In this document: piece after piece, positions 1 through 11,159 of the stretch | Position numbering within the stretch: the stretch's first letter is position 1 | How the letters are laid out: each line of letters starts with the position of its first letter | Source of the DNA: Lentinus brumalis | Taxonomy: Eukaryota; Basidiomycota; Agaricomycetes; Polyporales; Polyporaceae | DNA: 64,000 bases | Direction of reading: 5' to 3' | Assembly: GCA_001792895.1 (NCBI GenBank) | Contig: MARA01000031.1 | Span: forward strand, 124,001-188,000 | Translations under genes and position numbers: made by a program | Notes under the pieces: generated by a model | What the model was told of the DNA's origin: nothing | Databases searched by the model: none | What the model saw: the letters and a program-made list of their open reading frames with translations, nothing else

Positions 1-2377
1 TTCAACCTCGGACTGCGTGCGACGATGATCGAGAGCGTCAGCCCACCCGAAATCCTCGTCCATGGCCTGGTTACCCCCGACGACGTGGAGAAGCTCTTCA
101 AAATGTGCGCGCGGCGTTCTGATTCACTCCCGGCTTTGCTGATTTACATCTGCAGTTACTTTGAGCGAGTGAACGTACACTGTGATGTCCTCGACCCCGT
201 CCTGCACACTCCTGCCTCAACGTTCGCCCGCTGCCCGTTTCTGTTCACCGTCGGTACGTCTCTAGCCAGTCTGTCCATCGAATCTCTACTCATGCTTCGC
301 ACCGTGAACAGTCTGCGCGATCTCGTCGAGGTACTATACCGAGAAGTCCGAGATCTACCCCATCGCGATGCACTTCGCCAAGCATGCGGCCGCGTCTGCG
401 CTCCTGAATGGCTGGAAGTCCGTCGAGCTCTCCCAGGCGTACATCCTCATGAGTCTGTACGGCGTCCCCGCTCGCCGTTGGGAGGAGGACAGGAACTGGC
501 TGTACACCGGCCTCGCCATTCGGTGAGTACTGCTCCCGATGAGACAGGGATATATCGCCATATTCTGACGACCGTGAACAGCATTGCGACCGATCTCAAC
601 TTGCACGTCGTGTCTAACGTCAAACCGAAGACCGAGAAGCAGGAGCGCGAGATGGTCAATCAGACGCGCGTGTGGATCCTGTGCTTCAACCTCGATCGGT
701 CGACATCTGCACAGTTCGGCAAGCCCTCGACGATCAAGGAGGACTAGTGAGTTCGCCATGCAATTTTGCGATCGTTTGATCCATACTGAGTGGCTTGCCT
801 GCAGCACGATTCGTCACTCGGACGAGTGGTACAAGTCTTCACGCATGAACGACTCGGTATGTCGTACTTGCTTGCGCGGTTCTCGGGGATGACTGACTTG
901 CATGCAGCTCAACATCGGAACATCTGCGTACGCGCAAATGCTTCGTGTCGTGTCCCGGTTCCATGAAGCCGTGTATTCTGATCCCGACTCTCCCACTGGG
1001 TTGAACCAGGTACTTGTTGATTCTGTGGACCCAAAGTCAAAGGCGCTCACATGTCGGCACAGAACCTTGACTTCCGCTCAGTGATCCTCGATTATGACCG
1101 CCAGTTGACGCAGTACTTCGAGGAATGGATGGAACGTTTCCGTCGGGACTCCGACATGACAGGTGCGATTGATGGTTTTGTCCTTCTGGTCATGCGACTG
1201 ATGAGTGGTATCTTCTCCCAGACCCTGCGCTCAAATTCCGCGCCGAGCTCCTGCCATTGTATGTTATTCCCTTCATCTGGAAGCTCTCTGCTGATAGCAC
1301 GTCCCCAGCCTGACCGGCTACTCGCGACTCGTCATGTACTCTTTCGGCTTTCAGCAGGCGTTCAGGCGTGGCTTCCAGACTGAGGACCAGCTCTTCTTGG
1401 AGAAGGCAGGTGTTTATCTGCTGGTGCTCCAAATATCTTGCTGACGGGACCACAGTGCTTCGAGTCTGCAAAGGCAGTCATCTTGACTCTCATCGACTCG
1501 CTGATCCCGACCGGGTACATGCGCACGTCTCCAGATGGCCACTTCGTCTTTGCATCCTTCGCATCTGCCTTCTTGCTCAAGGTAGGAGTATGGGAGTTAG
1601 GGGTCTCAGTGCGGCAGTGACTCATGCCACTATTACAGCTGCTGCGGCCAGAATTCGCACACCACGTCTCCCGTGAACGCCAGCAAGAGATCTTCGACCT
1701 GATCACACGCCTCATCGAGCAGCTCGGCTCGCCCGAAGTCGCGATCGACGAGCGGCACACGCCCGCACTGCACTCGCGCTTCCTCCACGGGCTCCTCCGG
1801 AAGCACCGCCGCGACCTGGCGGTGAGTGCACGTCTTGCGGATCAGCAGCCTCCTTCACAGCCCCCAACGCAGACGGCCTCCCGCAACGCACCCGCGGGCG
1901 CGAACAGCGGCAATTTCCAGCAGCAGCAACAGCAGCAGTCCCCGGGGCAAGCTGCGTCCTCGCAGTACGGGACGCTTGGGTCGGCGCCTGGTGGGTCGTA
2001 CGAGAGCATCGCCGGGAGCAGCCCCGCGTCGTTCTCGGACTCGTCGTATACGATGCCGACGTCGCCTATGTTCGAGACGGAGCCCGCGTACACCGCCGTC
2101 AATGGCGACTCGCCGATCGGGATGTTCCAGTTTGGCTCGCAACAGGACGAGAACTGGGGCGCGCTGCTGGCGCTGCAGAACCCCAACTACTGGAAGGACA
2201 TGATGATGCCTGGGTATGTTGTGCTTGTGATGCCTAGATCTGGGCTGCGTGATTGCTGACTCCGTACCCAACAGGTTCTCTTGGCCGGAGTCGCCACCAT
2301 CGGCGGACCACCACATGTCGAACGGGTATGACACGTTCAGCCAGTACCAGATGGCCGCGCCGGTCATCAGCGGGTGA
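1..2377 (+). CDS. Fungal-specific transcription factor, C-terminal part (5' end outside window)
   Basis: Reading frame 1 is open from base 1 and joins through about nine short introns to a TGA at 2375-2377. The joined product has the fungal transcription-factor (middle homology) domain: exon pieces give VLDPVLHTPAS, CPFLFTV, AISSRYYTEKSEIYPIAMHF, SQAYILMSLYG and GLAIRIATDLNLH, which is the typical core. The C-terminal ~190 residues (exon 1640-2213) are low complexity: a poly-Gln run near 1918-1938, then Ser/Gly-rich sequence. A final exon (2275-2377) encodes the last ~34 residues. The family normally carries an N-terminal Zn(II)2Cys6 DNA-binding cluster, which would lie upstream of the window, so it cannot be confirmed. 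One intron (1406-1455) seems to use a GC donor. The likely role is a nuclear, DNA-binding regulator; the target pathway is unknown. Confidence 0.85.
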
Positions 2378-2847
2378 GGCGTCCCCCACCCATCTCTTCT
2401 CCCAGCCCTCCTCCCTCCTCTCTCCGCACAAACCCACGCCGTCTCGTCTCGTCTCGCCGCCTCGCTTCAGCCGTCCCAAACCATCCTAGTATCAAGTCTT
2501 GGAGGATAGATATCCCGCTTCCAGTTGGTGTTCTTGGCATCTGTTCCTGCACCCAGTCCCTGTCTCCGTGTCTCTGTCTCTGCGTGTCTCCGCGCCTCCG
2601 TGTCTCAGCGTCCGGGATGTCCCAGTAATCGTCCGCTAGTCGCGTCCGCCGCGCTGGAAGTGGGTGCTAGCGGAGCGCACATTGTAGCGTATCGTGTACA
2701 AGCCTTGGGCGATATGTATTTTTGTACGAATATAGTCAGGCCACGCAGCAGCCCGTGGGGTGGCTGAAGCTGGTCAGTGGGTACCGATGTGAGTGGGTTT
2801 CAAGGTACGAAGGCGGGCACTTCAGTATAGTGTGTAGGTTGAATCAG
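2378..2847. other. 3' flank of transcription factor gene, no gene seen
   Basis: This stretch is pyrimidine-rich (repeated tctc/ccct and tgtctc tracts at 2395-2610) and has no convincing coding frame. It most likely holds the 3' UTR of the transcription factor gene and spacer up to the inverted-repeat element. Confidence 0.4.
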
Positions 2848-2856
2848 GTTCCCGCT
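2848..2856 (+). repeat. 9-bp target-site duplication, left copy
   Basis: GTTCCCGCT lies immediately left of the GGGCAAACAG terminus at 2857 and is repeated exactly at 4100-4108, right after the ...CTTGTGCCC terminus. This is direct sequence evidence for a transposition event. Confidence 0.85.
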
Positions 2857-4099
2857 GGGCAAACAGAATTTGACGCGACCTGACGCGACCTGCCGCGACG
2901 TGACGCGCCGCGTCAGTCCGCGTCACGTCGCGTCAGTCGCGTCACTGCCACCCACCATCCAGCTCGTTCTGCCTCGTAGCTCACTCCTGCTTCCTTCTAA
3001 CATCCTGTGGCATGTACTAGTGGATCAAGGTCGCTTTTAAAGTGTTCCTCAGGCTGCTCTAAGGTCGTACAGATGCGTTTGTATAAGCGCCCATCACTCA
3101 GACAGGCAGTGAGTTCGAGTCCCAAAAGCTGATTACCACTACCAGTTGATCATTGGCTGCTGGAGCCAACTCGTACATGCAAAAGTACCATTCAAACTGC
3201 ACAATACCCCTCAACTCATATTCCGGTCTATGCTTGTCGCGTCAAGGTCGCGGCACACTCGCGGCACACTCCGCGTCACGTCGCGTCTCAGTCGCGTCAG
3301 AGTCGCGGCACGGGCGCCTATGTCGCGTCAAGGTCGCGGCACGGTGCGTCTCAGTCGCGGTCGTCGCGTCGAACGTCGCGTCACGGTGCGTCAACGTCGC
3401 GGCACGGTGGTTCAAGTCACCCGCTTCCTCAACTCTCTGACGACCGCACAACGCCCTCAATGTTATGAGCATCACCCAACTGAAGTGCGGCGACTTGTGT
3501 CAGGTCACGGTTACTCACTCGAGCATCTCGCTCTTCTGTCTTGACGCAATCCCGTAAGATAGACACCTCTTGCGGTCTGCGCGAGGCCTTGTGGTGCAGG
3601 CTGGCTTGTGAAGCGTTGCATTCAACAGGCAGCGATATTCTCGCCGCTACTACAGTACTTACTTGAGTAAGTAGTTGGTAGCCTCCCTGTTTACTTACTT
3701 GTGCCCTATCACAAATTTGAACTAATGCCATATCTTCGACAGACTTGAATGCCCGGAGCAGCCTCAGGTAGCCACTGCTGACTATTCAAGACGTGCAAAA
3801 CCTGAACTAACACATACTCCTACTTTGCGCGCGGGTGTGACTGTGGATTGACGAATTAGCGCTGTGACCGGCGCGACCTCCAGCTGGACGTTGACCTCGA
3901 GGATCTTTCATCTTCCGCCTTCGTGCAGAATGGCATGGCGGCACGATAACCTGCCTCAAGTTGGATCGACATCTCCCTGGCTCACGGCAGACTTCGCGTC
4001 AAGGTGCGTCAGGTCGCGTCACGGGTCGCGTCAAGCGCCGCGTCAATGCGCGTCAGGTCGCGGCACGTCGCGTCAGGTCGCGTCAATTTACTTGTGCCC
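2857..4099. mobile_element. Non-autonomous inverted-repeat DNA element with CGCGTCA subterminal repeats, copy 1
   Basis: The 1243-bp element starts GGGCAAACAGAATTTGACGC and ends with the inverse pattern (reverse complement GGGCACAAGTAAATTGACGC). Both termini continue into arrays of GACGCGACCT units. A third array (about 3235-3420) of CGCGTCA and CGCGGCAC units sits inside. It is flanked by a perfect 9-bp duplication. No transposase frame is visible, because the apparent ORFs here are translations of the repeats. A 9-bp duplication is classical for Mutator-like elements; KDZ elements common in Agaricomycetes usually give 8 bp. The superfamily is therefore left open. Confidence 0.75.
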
Positions 4100-4108
4100 G
4101 TTCCCGCT
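4100..4108 (+). repeat. 9-bp target-site duplication, right copy
   Basis: GTTCCCGCT is identical to 2848-2856 and follows the right terminus of the CGCGTCA element. Confidence 0.85.
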
Positions 4109-4317
4109 GCCTGTCTCGGAGTCTCCATCTGGTAGTGCGCCGTCTCGGACATTCATCCTGGCACAGAGGGTGGTTTGCATCGACTTACGCTCATAACTAT
4201 CATTATTGTGACACGTTCATCCAATCGAGGTGTTTGGAGTGCCGTACCGTCGGTCCTTTTGATCGCACCAGCCGCTGGATTATACGCGGCACGGCAAGTT
4301 GAGCTCCGCACTTTCGT

Positions 4318-5931
4318 CTAATAAATGTTAAAAGACAAATCTTCTACAAGACCGCCCAACACCTGGGAATACTGCTTATCTGCCTCGGCGTCGTTTGGAC
4401 CACGCTTCTCGTCCTGGACTTGAAACTCAAGGCTTGCCAACGGGAATCCTCGCTCGTTCCGGTAACGCAGCGCTTCGATCATAGACGATACCACATCTCG
4501 TAGAAAATGTTGAGGGGAGATTAATTCGTCGTCCACGGACACGGTATGCAGGCAGGGGCAGCACTGGCGGGCCATGTTCGTCGCAGCAATCGAGGTGTTC
4601 AGGAGGCCATTCCAGACGCATTCGTCTCCCCCACAGCCCGTCAAGTCTAAGGTCTCGAGGTGAGGTGTGGCCGCAAAGAACGCCTCCCACAAGGGTTGAT
4701 AGAGGTCGTGTGGGTAGTCCGCGAAGCTAGCGTCGATGCTCACGGTGGACACCGGCGCCGCTGGCAGCACCTTGAGGATGTCGACAAGCGGGACTTGCGA
4801 GACCACCGAGTCCATGTCTAGGATAGCGATAGACATCCGATATCCTGGTCCTGTCGCTAAAAGTGATGCGTCGTCGCCGTCTGAGAAGAGGACGAGATCT
4901 GTCGTTTTGCGAAACATGGGGAAGATCATATCGAACGAAAGCGTCTCAGGGAGGAGGACCGCGTGGAGGAACTGGGCGCCGGATGCCCGAAGCGTTAAGC
5001 CGCGAGCTTTCAGTGTTATTTTGATTTCGGTGGCAGCAGGAAAGCGGTGTAGGCGAAGGATCGCGGAGGCAAGTGTGTGAGATGAGGTCACCAGGCGCAG
5101 TATGCGTAACTCTGGCAAGATCACAGTGTCGTCGGTGTGAGCCGGCATGGTTATGGGCATCTCATCCTCATCGCTTCGGTTGTTGGTCCTGACGTCGAAT
5201 TCGCGTATGGAACGGTTCGTGGACAGCAGCACAATGAGAGAGCCGAGGCTTGAAGCCGGGATACGCTGCAGCGTGAGCTTACGGAGTTCTCGGCACTGAT
5301 CGATGCCTTGTATCTCCACGGGACAGCAAATGTTGAGTACCTGGAGACGTGACAGAGTCGCAGGGAGGATGCAAAGTGAAGTGACATTGATCCCGACGTT
5401 ATATCGCCGAAGTGATAGTTCTCGAAGAGAAGGCATAGATTGCCAGAGTTTGCTCGTCAATATCGCCCGGTGGGTATCGAAACTGAGAATCTGCAAGGCG
5501 TACACGCGCGTGATGTGCGGTATGAGGACTTCGGAGAGGCGGCAATCGGGTGACGGGAAATTGGGATAGGTGTGGAAATCATATGAGATGGAGACAGTGG
5601 CGTTTTGTGAACGTGACAGACACAGGGCGAGCCACCTCACACTGCGTTGCACCCGGATCCTGCGCCAGAACCGAGGCGTCGTATAGATGACCGTATCCCA
5701 GTGGTGGCAGACCAATCGTACCACACTCCAATCACTTGCATCCGGTCCCTCGGCCATTGGCGTAGAATTGCGGCCGATGTGGTAGAATACTTCGGCAAGT
5801 AGCTCCTCCGGTAGTGTGTTCACAAGTGCCTCGCCATTCAAAAGTCTCTTGACCTCGGCCAGCTCTTGCTCTAGACGGCGCTGTCTCGCGAGTATTGCTG
5901 TTATGCGCTCGTTTCTGCTCCGGGCTGCCAA
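4318..5931 (-). CDS. F-box / leucine-rich protein (paralogue 1)
   Basis: A large exon encodes 537 residues ending at a stop at 4318. The N-terminus has a short coiled coil (EQELAEVKRLLNGE), then an F-box-like segment (NTLPEELLAEVFYHIG ... VCHHWDTVIYTTPRFWRRI), then irregular leucine-rich sequence to the end. F-box proteins of this class are candidate substrate receptors of SCF ubiquitin ligases; this is a family inference and the substrate is unknown. The upstream end of this exon starts with a non-ATG codon after an acceptor-like TTCTGCAG. A 49-nt intron (donor GTACAT near 5977) would join it to more N-terminal sequence up to about 6150, so 5931 is the start of the large exon and not a firm translation start. 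The gene at 12571 is a same-sized paralogue (both have FWRR and RWL.LCL at matching positions). Confidence 0.8.
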   Translation of the reverse strand: MAARSRNERITAILARQRRLEQELAEVKRLLNGEALVNTLPEELLAEVFYHIGRNSTPMAEGPDASDWSVVRLVCHHWDTVIYTTPRFWRRIRVQRSVRWLALCLSRSQNATVSISYDFHTYPNFPSPDCRLSEVLIPHITRVYALQILSFDTHRAILTSKLWQSMPSLRELSLRRYNVGINVTSLCILPATLSRLQVLNICCPVEIQGIDQCRELRKLTLQRIPASSLGSLIVLLSTNRSIREFDVRTNNRSDEDEMPITMPAHTDDTVILPELRILRLVTSSHTLASAILRLHRFPAATEIKITLKARGLTLRASGAQFLHAVLLPETLSFDMIFPMFRKTTDLVLFSDGDDASLLATGPGYRMSIAILDMDSVVSQVPLVDILKVLPAAPVSTVSIDASFADYPHDLYQPLWEAFFAATPHLETLDLTGCGGDECVWNGLLNTSIAATNMARQCCPCLHTVSVDDELISPQHFLRDVVSSMIEALRYRNERGFPLASLEFQVQDEKRGPNDAEADKQYSQVLGGLVEDLSFNIY

Positions 5932-6296
5932 ACCTGCAGAAGTGCGTCAGCGGGCAAGTCGGGACGAGCACTATGTATGTACTATCAATGACCAAAACTG
6001 ACTTTCTGCATGCGACTTCGAAAAGTCTTCTTTGAACACTGCACCTGCCAGCTCAACAGCCGTAGAGGTATTCTGCTGAATCGGGCGTGTTAGTTGGTGG
6101 TTCACCAGTCCCATCTCAGGGTTATGTGGGGAGAGTTGTGAACGCACCATGCTGCCAGCCGTGCCTTGCAGCTGGTTCAGTTCTTCAGAACGTATGCCTG
6201 CTAGGTGAGTCTGCACTCTCAAGTGGTTGAAGCGCGACGAGCTGTATGATGAACCATGACGGTTCGCGAAGAAAGTGACAATCGGGCGCTCCGTCG

Positions 6297-7401
6297 GGGC
6301 AAACAGAATTTGACGCGACCTGACGCGACCTGCCGCGACGTGACGCGCCGCGTCAGTTCGCGTCACGTCGCGTCAACGTCGCGTCCGGGGATTTGTCCTT
6401 GTGCTTCACTCGTCTCCGCACAGGTCCAGCATGAGCTCATAAGCAAGATACACACTAATAGAGACTAACTAGCTTCGAATCTACGAATGTAACGCTCCTT
6501 TACCTTCAGCAATCGCAGTTGCCTGCGGACTCTCTAAGCGCTCGTCAGAGGCGTAGAACAAGACAGTGCCCTCCGACTCGCCCCCCAGGTTATGCACAGC
6601 AAGCTGAACAATTCTGGGAGTTTTTGCAAGCTGCTAGGACTCGCATATGCTTACATGTTTAGCTTCTAGGGGCTGCAGGACATTGGGTAGGCTCTTGACT
6701 TCAACCAGCCGCGTCAGGGTCGCGTCACACTCGCGGCACAGCGCGCGTCACGTCGCGTCAAGGTCGCGGTACGGCGCGTCAAGGTCGCGGCACGGTCGCG
6801 TCACGGTGCGTCAAGGTCGCGGCACGTCGCGCTCATGTCGCGGCACGGTGCGTCAAGGTGCGGTCGGTCAATGCTCTCACGACCGACATACTCACCTCGT
6901 GGACCACCATCGACTTCGTAGTACTCGTGTCATACACACATCGGGACGCTTGGAACGTGACAGGTCCAAACGGCGGAGAATACACACGGTCGAACATCTT
7001 TCTCTCAATCACATCTGCCGCTAACTCCTACCCTGGCTGCCTTGTACCCCCTGATAACAACCCAGGGAACCCGTCAAGTATATTCGCCGTAGAATCACGG
7101 CTGACCGAGCCGTTATGAATGCGTAAGTACTCGAGAAAGTACTTATCATTGATTGAGGTGAAGGCACTTACCTTCTTCTGTCTCTCGGGCTCCGTTGCTC
7201 ATCCTCCAGTAAATAACACACTGCACTAGAAAACAGCCAGCTCTTCCAAAATATCTCCTCAAATTGCCCTCTCCATGTCAAGTTCGCGCTCAAGTCGCGT
7301 CGAGGTCGCGTCACACAGCGCGGCACGCGTGGGCGTCTGTCGCGTCAAGTCGCGTCAGGGCGCGTCACGTCGCGTCAAGTCGCGTCAATTTACTTGTGCC
7401 C
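6297..7401. mobile_element. CGCGTCA inverted-repeat element, copy 2, no target duplication
   Basis: The left end (6297) matches copy 1 almost exactly over 60 bases, starting GGGCAAACAGAATTTGACGC. The right end (to 7401) matches copy 1 in its CGCGTCAATTTACTTGTGCCC terminus. An internal CGCGTCA/CGCGGCAC array lies at about 6710-6860, in the same relative place as in copy 1. The inner unique sequence differs from copy 1. The flanking 9-mers GCTCCGTCG and CTCAAGGAC do not match, so this copy has been rearranged or is a chimera of two copies. A coding-looking stretch of 86 residues (6858-7118) in the interior is not recognised and could be captured sequence. Confidence 0.6.
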
Positions 7402-9786
7402 CTCAAGGACTAATCTCTGGTGAGTGCTATAGGCAGTGTCCGTTCATCACACTTACGCTGACGTTCCGATTTGCTCACCCAAGTTGAGCTTGCCGTGATC
7501 AACTCGGACGTTCGCATCGCGGCTGTGAAGCACTCGTATCTTGCACGTCAGCAGTACTTTTGATACGTTCAGATGCGGCGAGTCTGATATCCTTGGTACA
7601 GCCACGTCGTCCGGCCTAGTACATTTGCTGTACTTGGTTACTGTAATCTACAACATTGATCGTGTTCATCTGGTCAATACACCTCCTCAAGTTGCTCCCC
7701 ACCCCGGTCATCACAATAATGCACGCTCACTAGTGCCGAAGACAAGCCCTCGTTTACTGGATGGTAGCCGCAGTCAACGAGGCGTGAGCCTATTGAATAC
7801 ACTTTGACGGCGCCGACGACTACGGCGTACAGAGTCGTCCTCCTCTAGTCACATTCAGTATCCTAGCTTGGTAAGGGTCATATTAGTTGTCTGGATTGAC
7901 TGACCCTTCGCAGCATACCTGGGTCAGACGGCACGGCGAAGGTCTTCAGGGTGCATGAGCTTGTGGGTCGGATACAGTAGCAGTACGTATCGTCGTCCAC
8001 ATGCACATCTCAACTTCTTGTTCAGGACTCTATGAAGAGCACGAGTGCAACCTTACCGCTATGGAATGCGTACACGCCGTCCGTGCTGGTCCGATCAACC
8101 GTCGACTTCTTGCTCTTCCGACGCGATGAACGCAAACCCTTGTCTCAGAACTCTCCTGTCGTACACCCGTATCAAGAAGACTCCGAGTCGTCAATTTGTC
8201 CTGCTGCGCGCATCATAAGTATACTCACACATAGCCCGGCTCAACAAGCTCAACCTCCATACCGAACCCGCGTTGGGCACCCCGAGGTACGACATGCTTC
8301 CGACAAATCCTGAACAAGCGGGCTTACTCGTGCGAGGCTCCACGAACGCAGGGTACATATGGGCACACTCGCTGCAGTCCATGCGGCGCCCCGACGCAAG
8401 TCTTCGTTCGTTCGGCCTCAATATCGTGGAGCGCCACGAAGCTCAACTTCCACCGGGAACGCACTGCCTCGCTCTCATACGGGACGCTCACGATTCGACT
8501 CGCCTCTATCGACCTTCTGACCGGGCCCGCATCAAACGGATCCGTCCCTGCTCGGAACGCCCTGGATGTGGTCGGCATGTGGAGCGAAGAACTCAAACCC
8601 AGTTGCGTTGACCGGACCATTCGCGGGTGGAAGAGACAGAAGGTTGTAGGGGCCCTCTTACGGCAACGACGACGTCTACTTTTGTGAGTCTAAATTTGTT
8701 GGCCCCGTGCTCCTCTGTCGCATGCTCTTCACGGTTCGAAACCATTGCAGCCGCCTTGACGCTGTCGTTCATCTTTCCAGACAGTTCTTGCGCTCCGTCC
8801 CAATTCAGTCGAGCGGGAATACAAAGGGATGACGTGAGCACCAGGCTCGAGACCGCAGACTCACATCACTCACATCTTCATCATTGACGGGCAGCCCGCG
8901 CTGCGATCGGCAACTGTGTGGGAGGCCGTCGTTCACCGAGGCTTCTTCAAGACATGGGAGTTCTGATATCACACTGCAAACTTTGGGCTTCTGCATTGAG
9001 TGCATCCTGTCTTCCCACCGGCAGGACGTTAACGTTCCATCTTTCGAGGAGATATCGGTAATAGGTATGTTGCATCGCCAGGAGAACCACAGAAGTGTTC
9101 AAGGTTCTTGCGCGCAGTGAGCGGTTCGTGTCGAACCACGGAGGCAGGCGCCAGGAGACTGTGACCCGGCGCGCGTACAGAATCTGACTGCGAGCTGCGA
9201 GCGGTGAGTAGTATGAGTAGCTAGTCGCAATTTTGAGGATGCTGATCTAGGCTCATCTGAGTTAAGATGACCAGGACGTGCTGAGTCGCAATCTCGGACT
9301 GAGCTGTGCAGTTGCCTCTGCGACGGCCCTGCGCGAACGTCGGTGGCGGCGATCGGGGGCAGGCACACGGTATGGCAGCACGCGTAACAGCTGCGGGTAA
9401 GTAGCGGGCATGGCAATCAAACGTTTTGATGATCTTGCGCGATCGAGCCTCGAGGCTAGCAGAGGCTTCGTGGCGTGGCATCCCCCGCAACGCCGAATTC
9501 GAACGTCGTCACAGCCTGCTGCTATGTACCAAAACGAAGCATGTATTTACACTATAGAGATGTACAGGTAGTGAGTGGCATCAGAGACTTTCATAAGCGT
9601 AAACGAGAGCAGAGAAGGGGAAACACAACAAGGCTACAAGGCGACACAGCAAATTCAACGGATCGACAGAAAAACAACAAGGAGCGGATAGGGCGTGCGC
9701 AACCACGGCAACAACGAAGTACTGTACAACTGCCTCCTGCGAGTGCTACCAGCTACACAGCTTCCGGGGACCAGACGACGACGAAT
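7402..9786. other. 2.4 kb without a recognised gene; one coding-like fragment
   Basis: No complete gene is recognised. On the plus strand, about 8442-8693, one frame reads like genuine protein (contains SYGTLTIRLASIDLLTG and CVDRTIRGWKRQKVVGALL), but no start, upstream exons or family could be established. It may be a decayed gene. The remainder shows no stable frame, and its 3' part is the downstream region of the minus-strand gene ending at 9787. Confidence 0.3.
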
Positions 9787-11159
9787 TTACTCGGTGCGGG
9801 ACGTGCCGCTCTCGACCTCACCAAGACTACGATCCTTCTGGTCGTACATCTCGAGCGACTGGCGATCATTCGTGCGTGTAACAGAGACGTTGATCGCGAG
9901 CGGACGCATGCCGTACTCTGTCCCGCCGATGCTCTGGACCGCGGTGCTCGGGAAGTGGTCCGTGTCCTTGTTACCGGAGATCTCGTTCATCGTGTATCCG
10001 AGACCGACGCGGATGATGATGAGGGTGAATACGACGCCCTACGGTGATGGTGCCGATGGGTGGGATTGAGCAGTGCGTGCGGACGAGAGAAGAGGACGGC
10101 TTACGATGAGTGGCTGGAGCGCGTCGAGACACACGTACTGGGCGTTCGAGCCCGCGAGGTAAGTGCCGAGGAGGGAAGCAAGGGCTGCAGAGTAGACCGC
10201 GGCGGACTGAATCAGCGTCTCAACGACCTCCCAATGCGAGGTGGCGGCGGCGGCGGCACGGAAGTGCTTGACACGACGGTTCGAATATACAATCCGGGCG
10301 GCGATGAGAACTGAAATAAGATGCAATGTAAGCGGCTGAGCGTGGGGGCAGTACGGCCACGCTCGGGGAGAAGGAGCGGAGAGTCGATTGACGCTAGAAA
10401 GGAAGGGAAAATTGAAAGGCAGAACTTACGCGTCGCGAGAATGTTGGTGGTGAGCGAGATGGAGAAGAACGCACGGATCCATGGTTGCAGATTCTCGGCG
10501 AAGATGGCACCCTGACCTTTGACCATCCCAATCTCCACGCACGCGCCATACCCAGAGACTGGGTCCGCATTAGTAACGTCCGCGGGGCGAGAGGGGATAG
10601 TGCTCACCCGCGGTGGCCAGGAGAAGCAGCCCAGGGAGAACGACGATCCACCATGCGCGATTCCAGACGATGTACAGACGGTATGTGACGAAGGTATCGC
10701 CGACGATGGTCATGGTGATGTATATAACGTTCTTCGCCACATGCGTCGGGTTGGCCAGGTCCGAGTAGAAGTTGAGGGTACCGTCCGGCTTGCCGCCTTC
10801 GTCCACGAAACCCTGGACCGCTCGAACGACGTCTATACATAGATGCTGAGGAGAACGTCAAGATTGTGGGACGACGGGGAGCAAAGTAATGCTGCGCACC
10901 GTTACTGATAGCACCCACATTAGAGTGGACGTCCCAAACAACATCTTGTTGAGCGTCGACTTGCTCCGCTTCTTCTCCCTGTAGAGCAGGATCCATATCG
11001 CTATGGCATAGAGGACAGTGAAGGCCCCGAAAATCATCGACTCAAGAAAGAAAGCAATGAGCTGGGGGTGGCGAAGTCAGCGTCAAGCCCAGGCGCGGCG
11101 GTGGTGCACTGTAAGCGAACCTCAGCTCTCGCTAGCGGAAAGGTTGCTTCGTCGGACAT
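9787..11159 (-). CDS. Multi-pass (7-TM type) membrane protein A
   Basis: Exons join from ATG at 11159 (MSDEATFPLARAE) to a stop at 9787. Hydrophobic helices appear in order: LIAFFLESMIFGAFTVLYAI, the segment ending STLMWVLSVT, the segment around NVIYITMTIVGDTFVTYRL, WWIVVLPGLLLLATA, SISLTTNILAT LLIAAR, SAAVYSAALASLLGTYL, and VVFTLIIIRVGLGY. The conserved family block is FYSDLANPTHVAKNVIY followed by RLYIVWNR. The hydrophilic C-tail (~65 residues) starts MNEISGNKDTDHFP. This architecture is widespread in Agaricomycetes as orphan GPCR-like proteins; ligand and function are unknown. It is the first of three same-strand multi-TM genes and a close paralogue of gene B. Introns are 50-75 nt. Confidence 0.8.

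Noticed and set aside
3105..3130. tRNA or SINE promoter (B-box-like GTTCGAGTCC)
   Set aside because: No A box at a fitting distance and no cloverleaf could be drawn.
2869..3425. CRISPR-like array of regular short repeats
   Set aside because: Units of 7-10 bp are packed without spacers in a eukaryotic genome, and belong to an inverted-repeat element with a target duplication.
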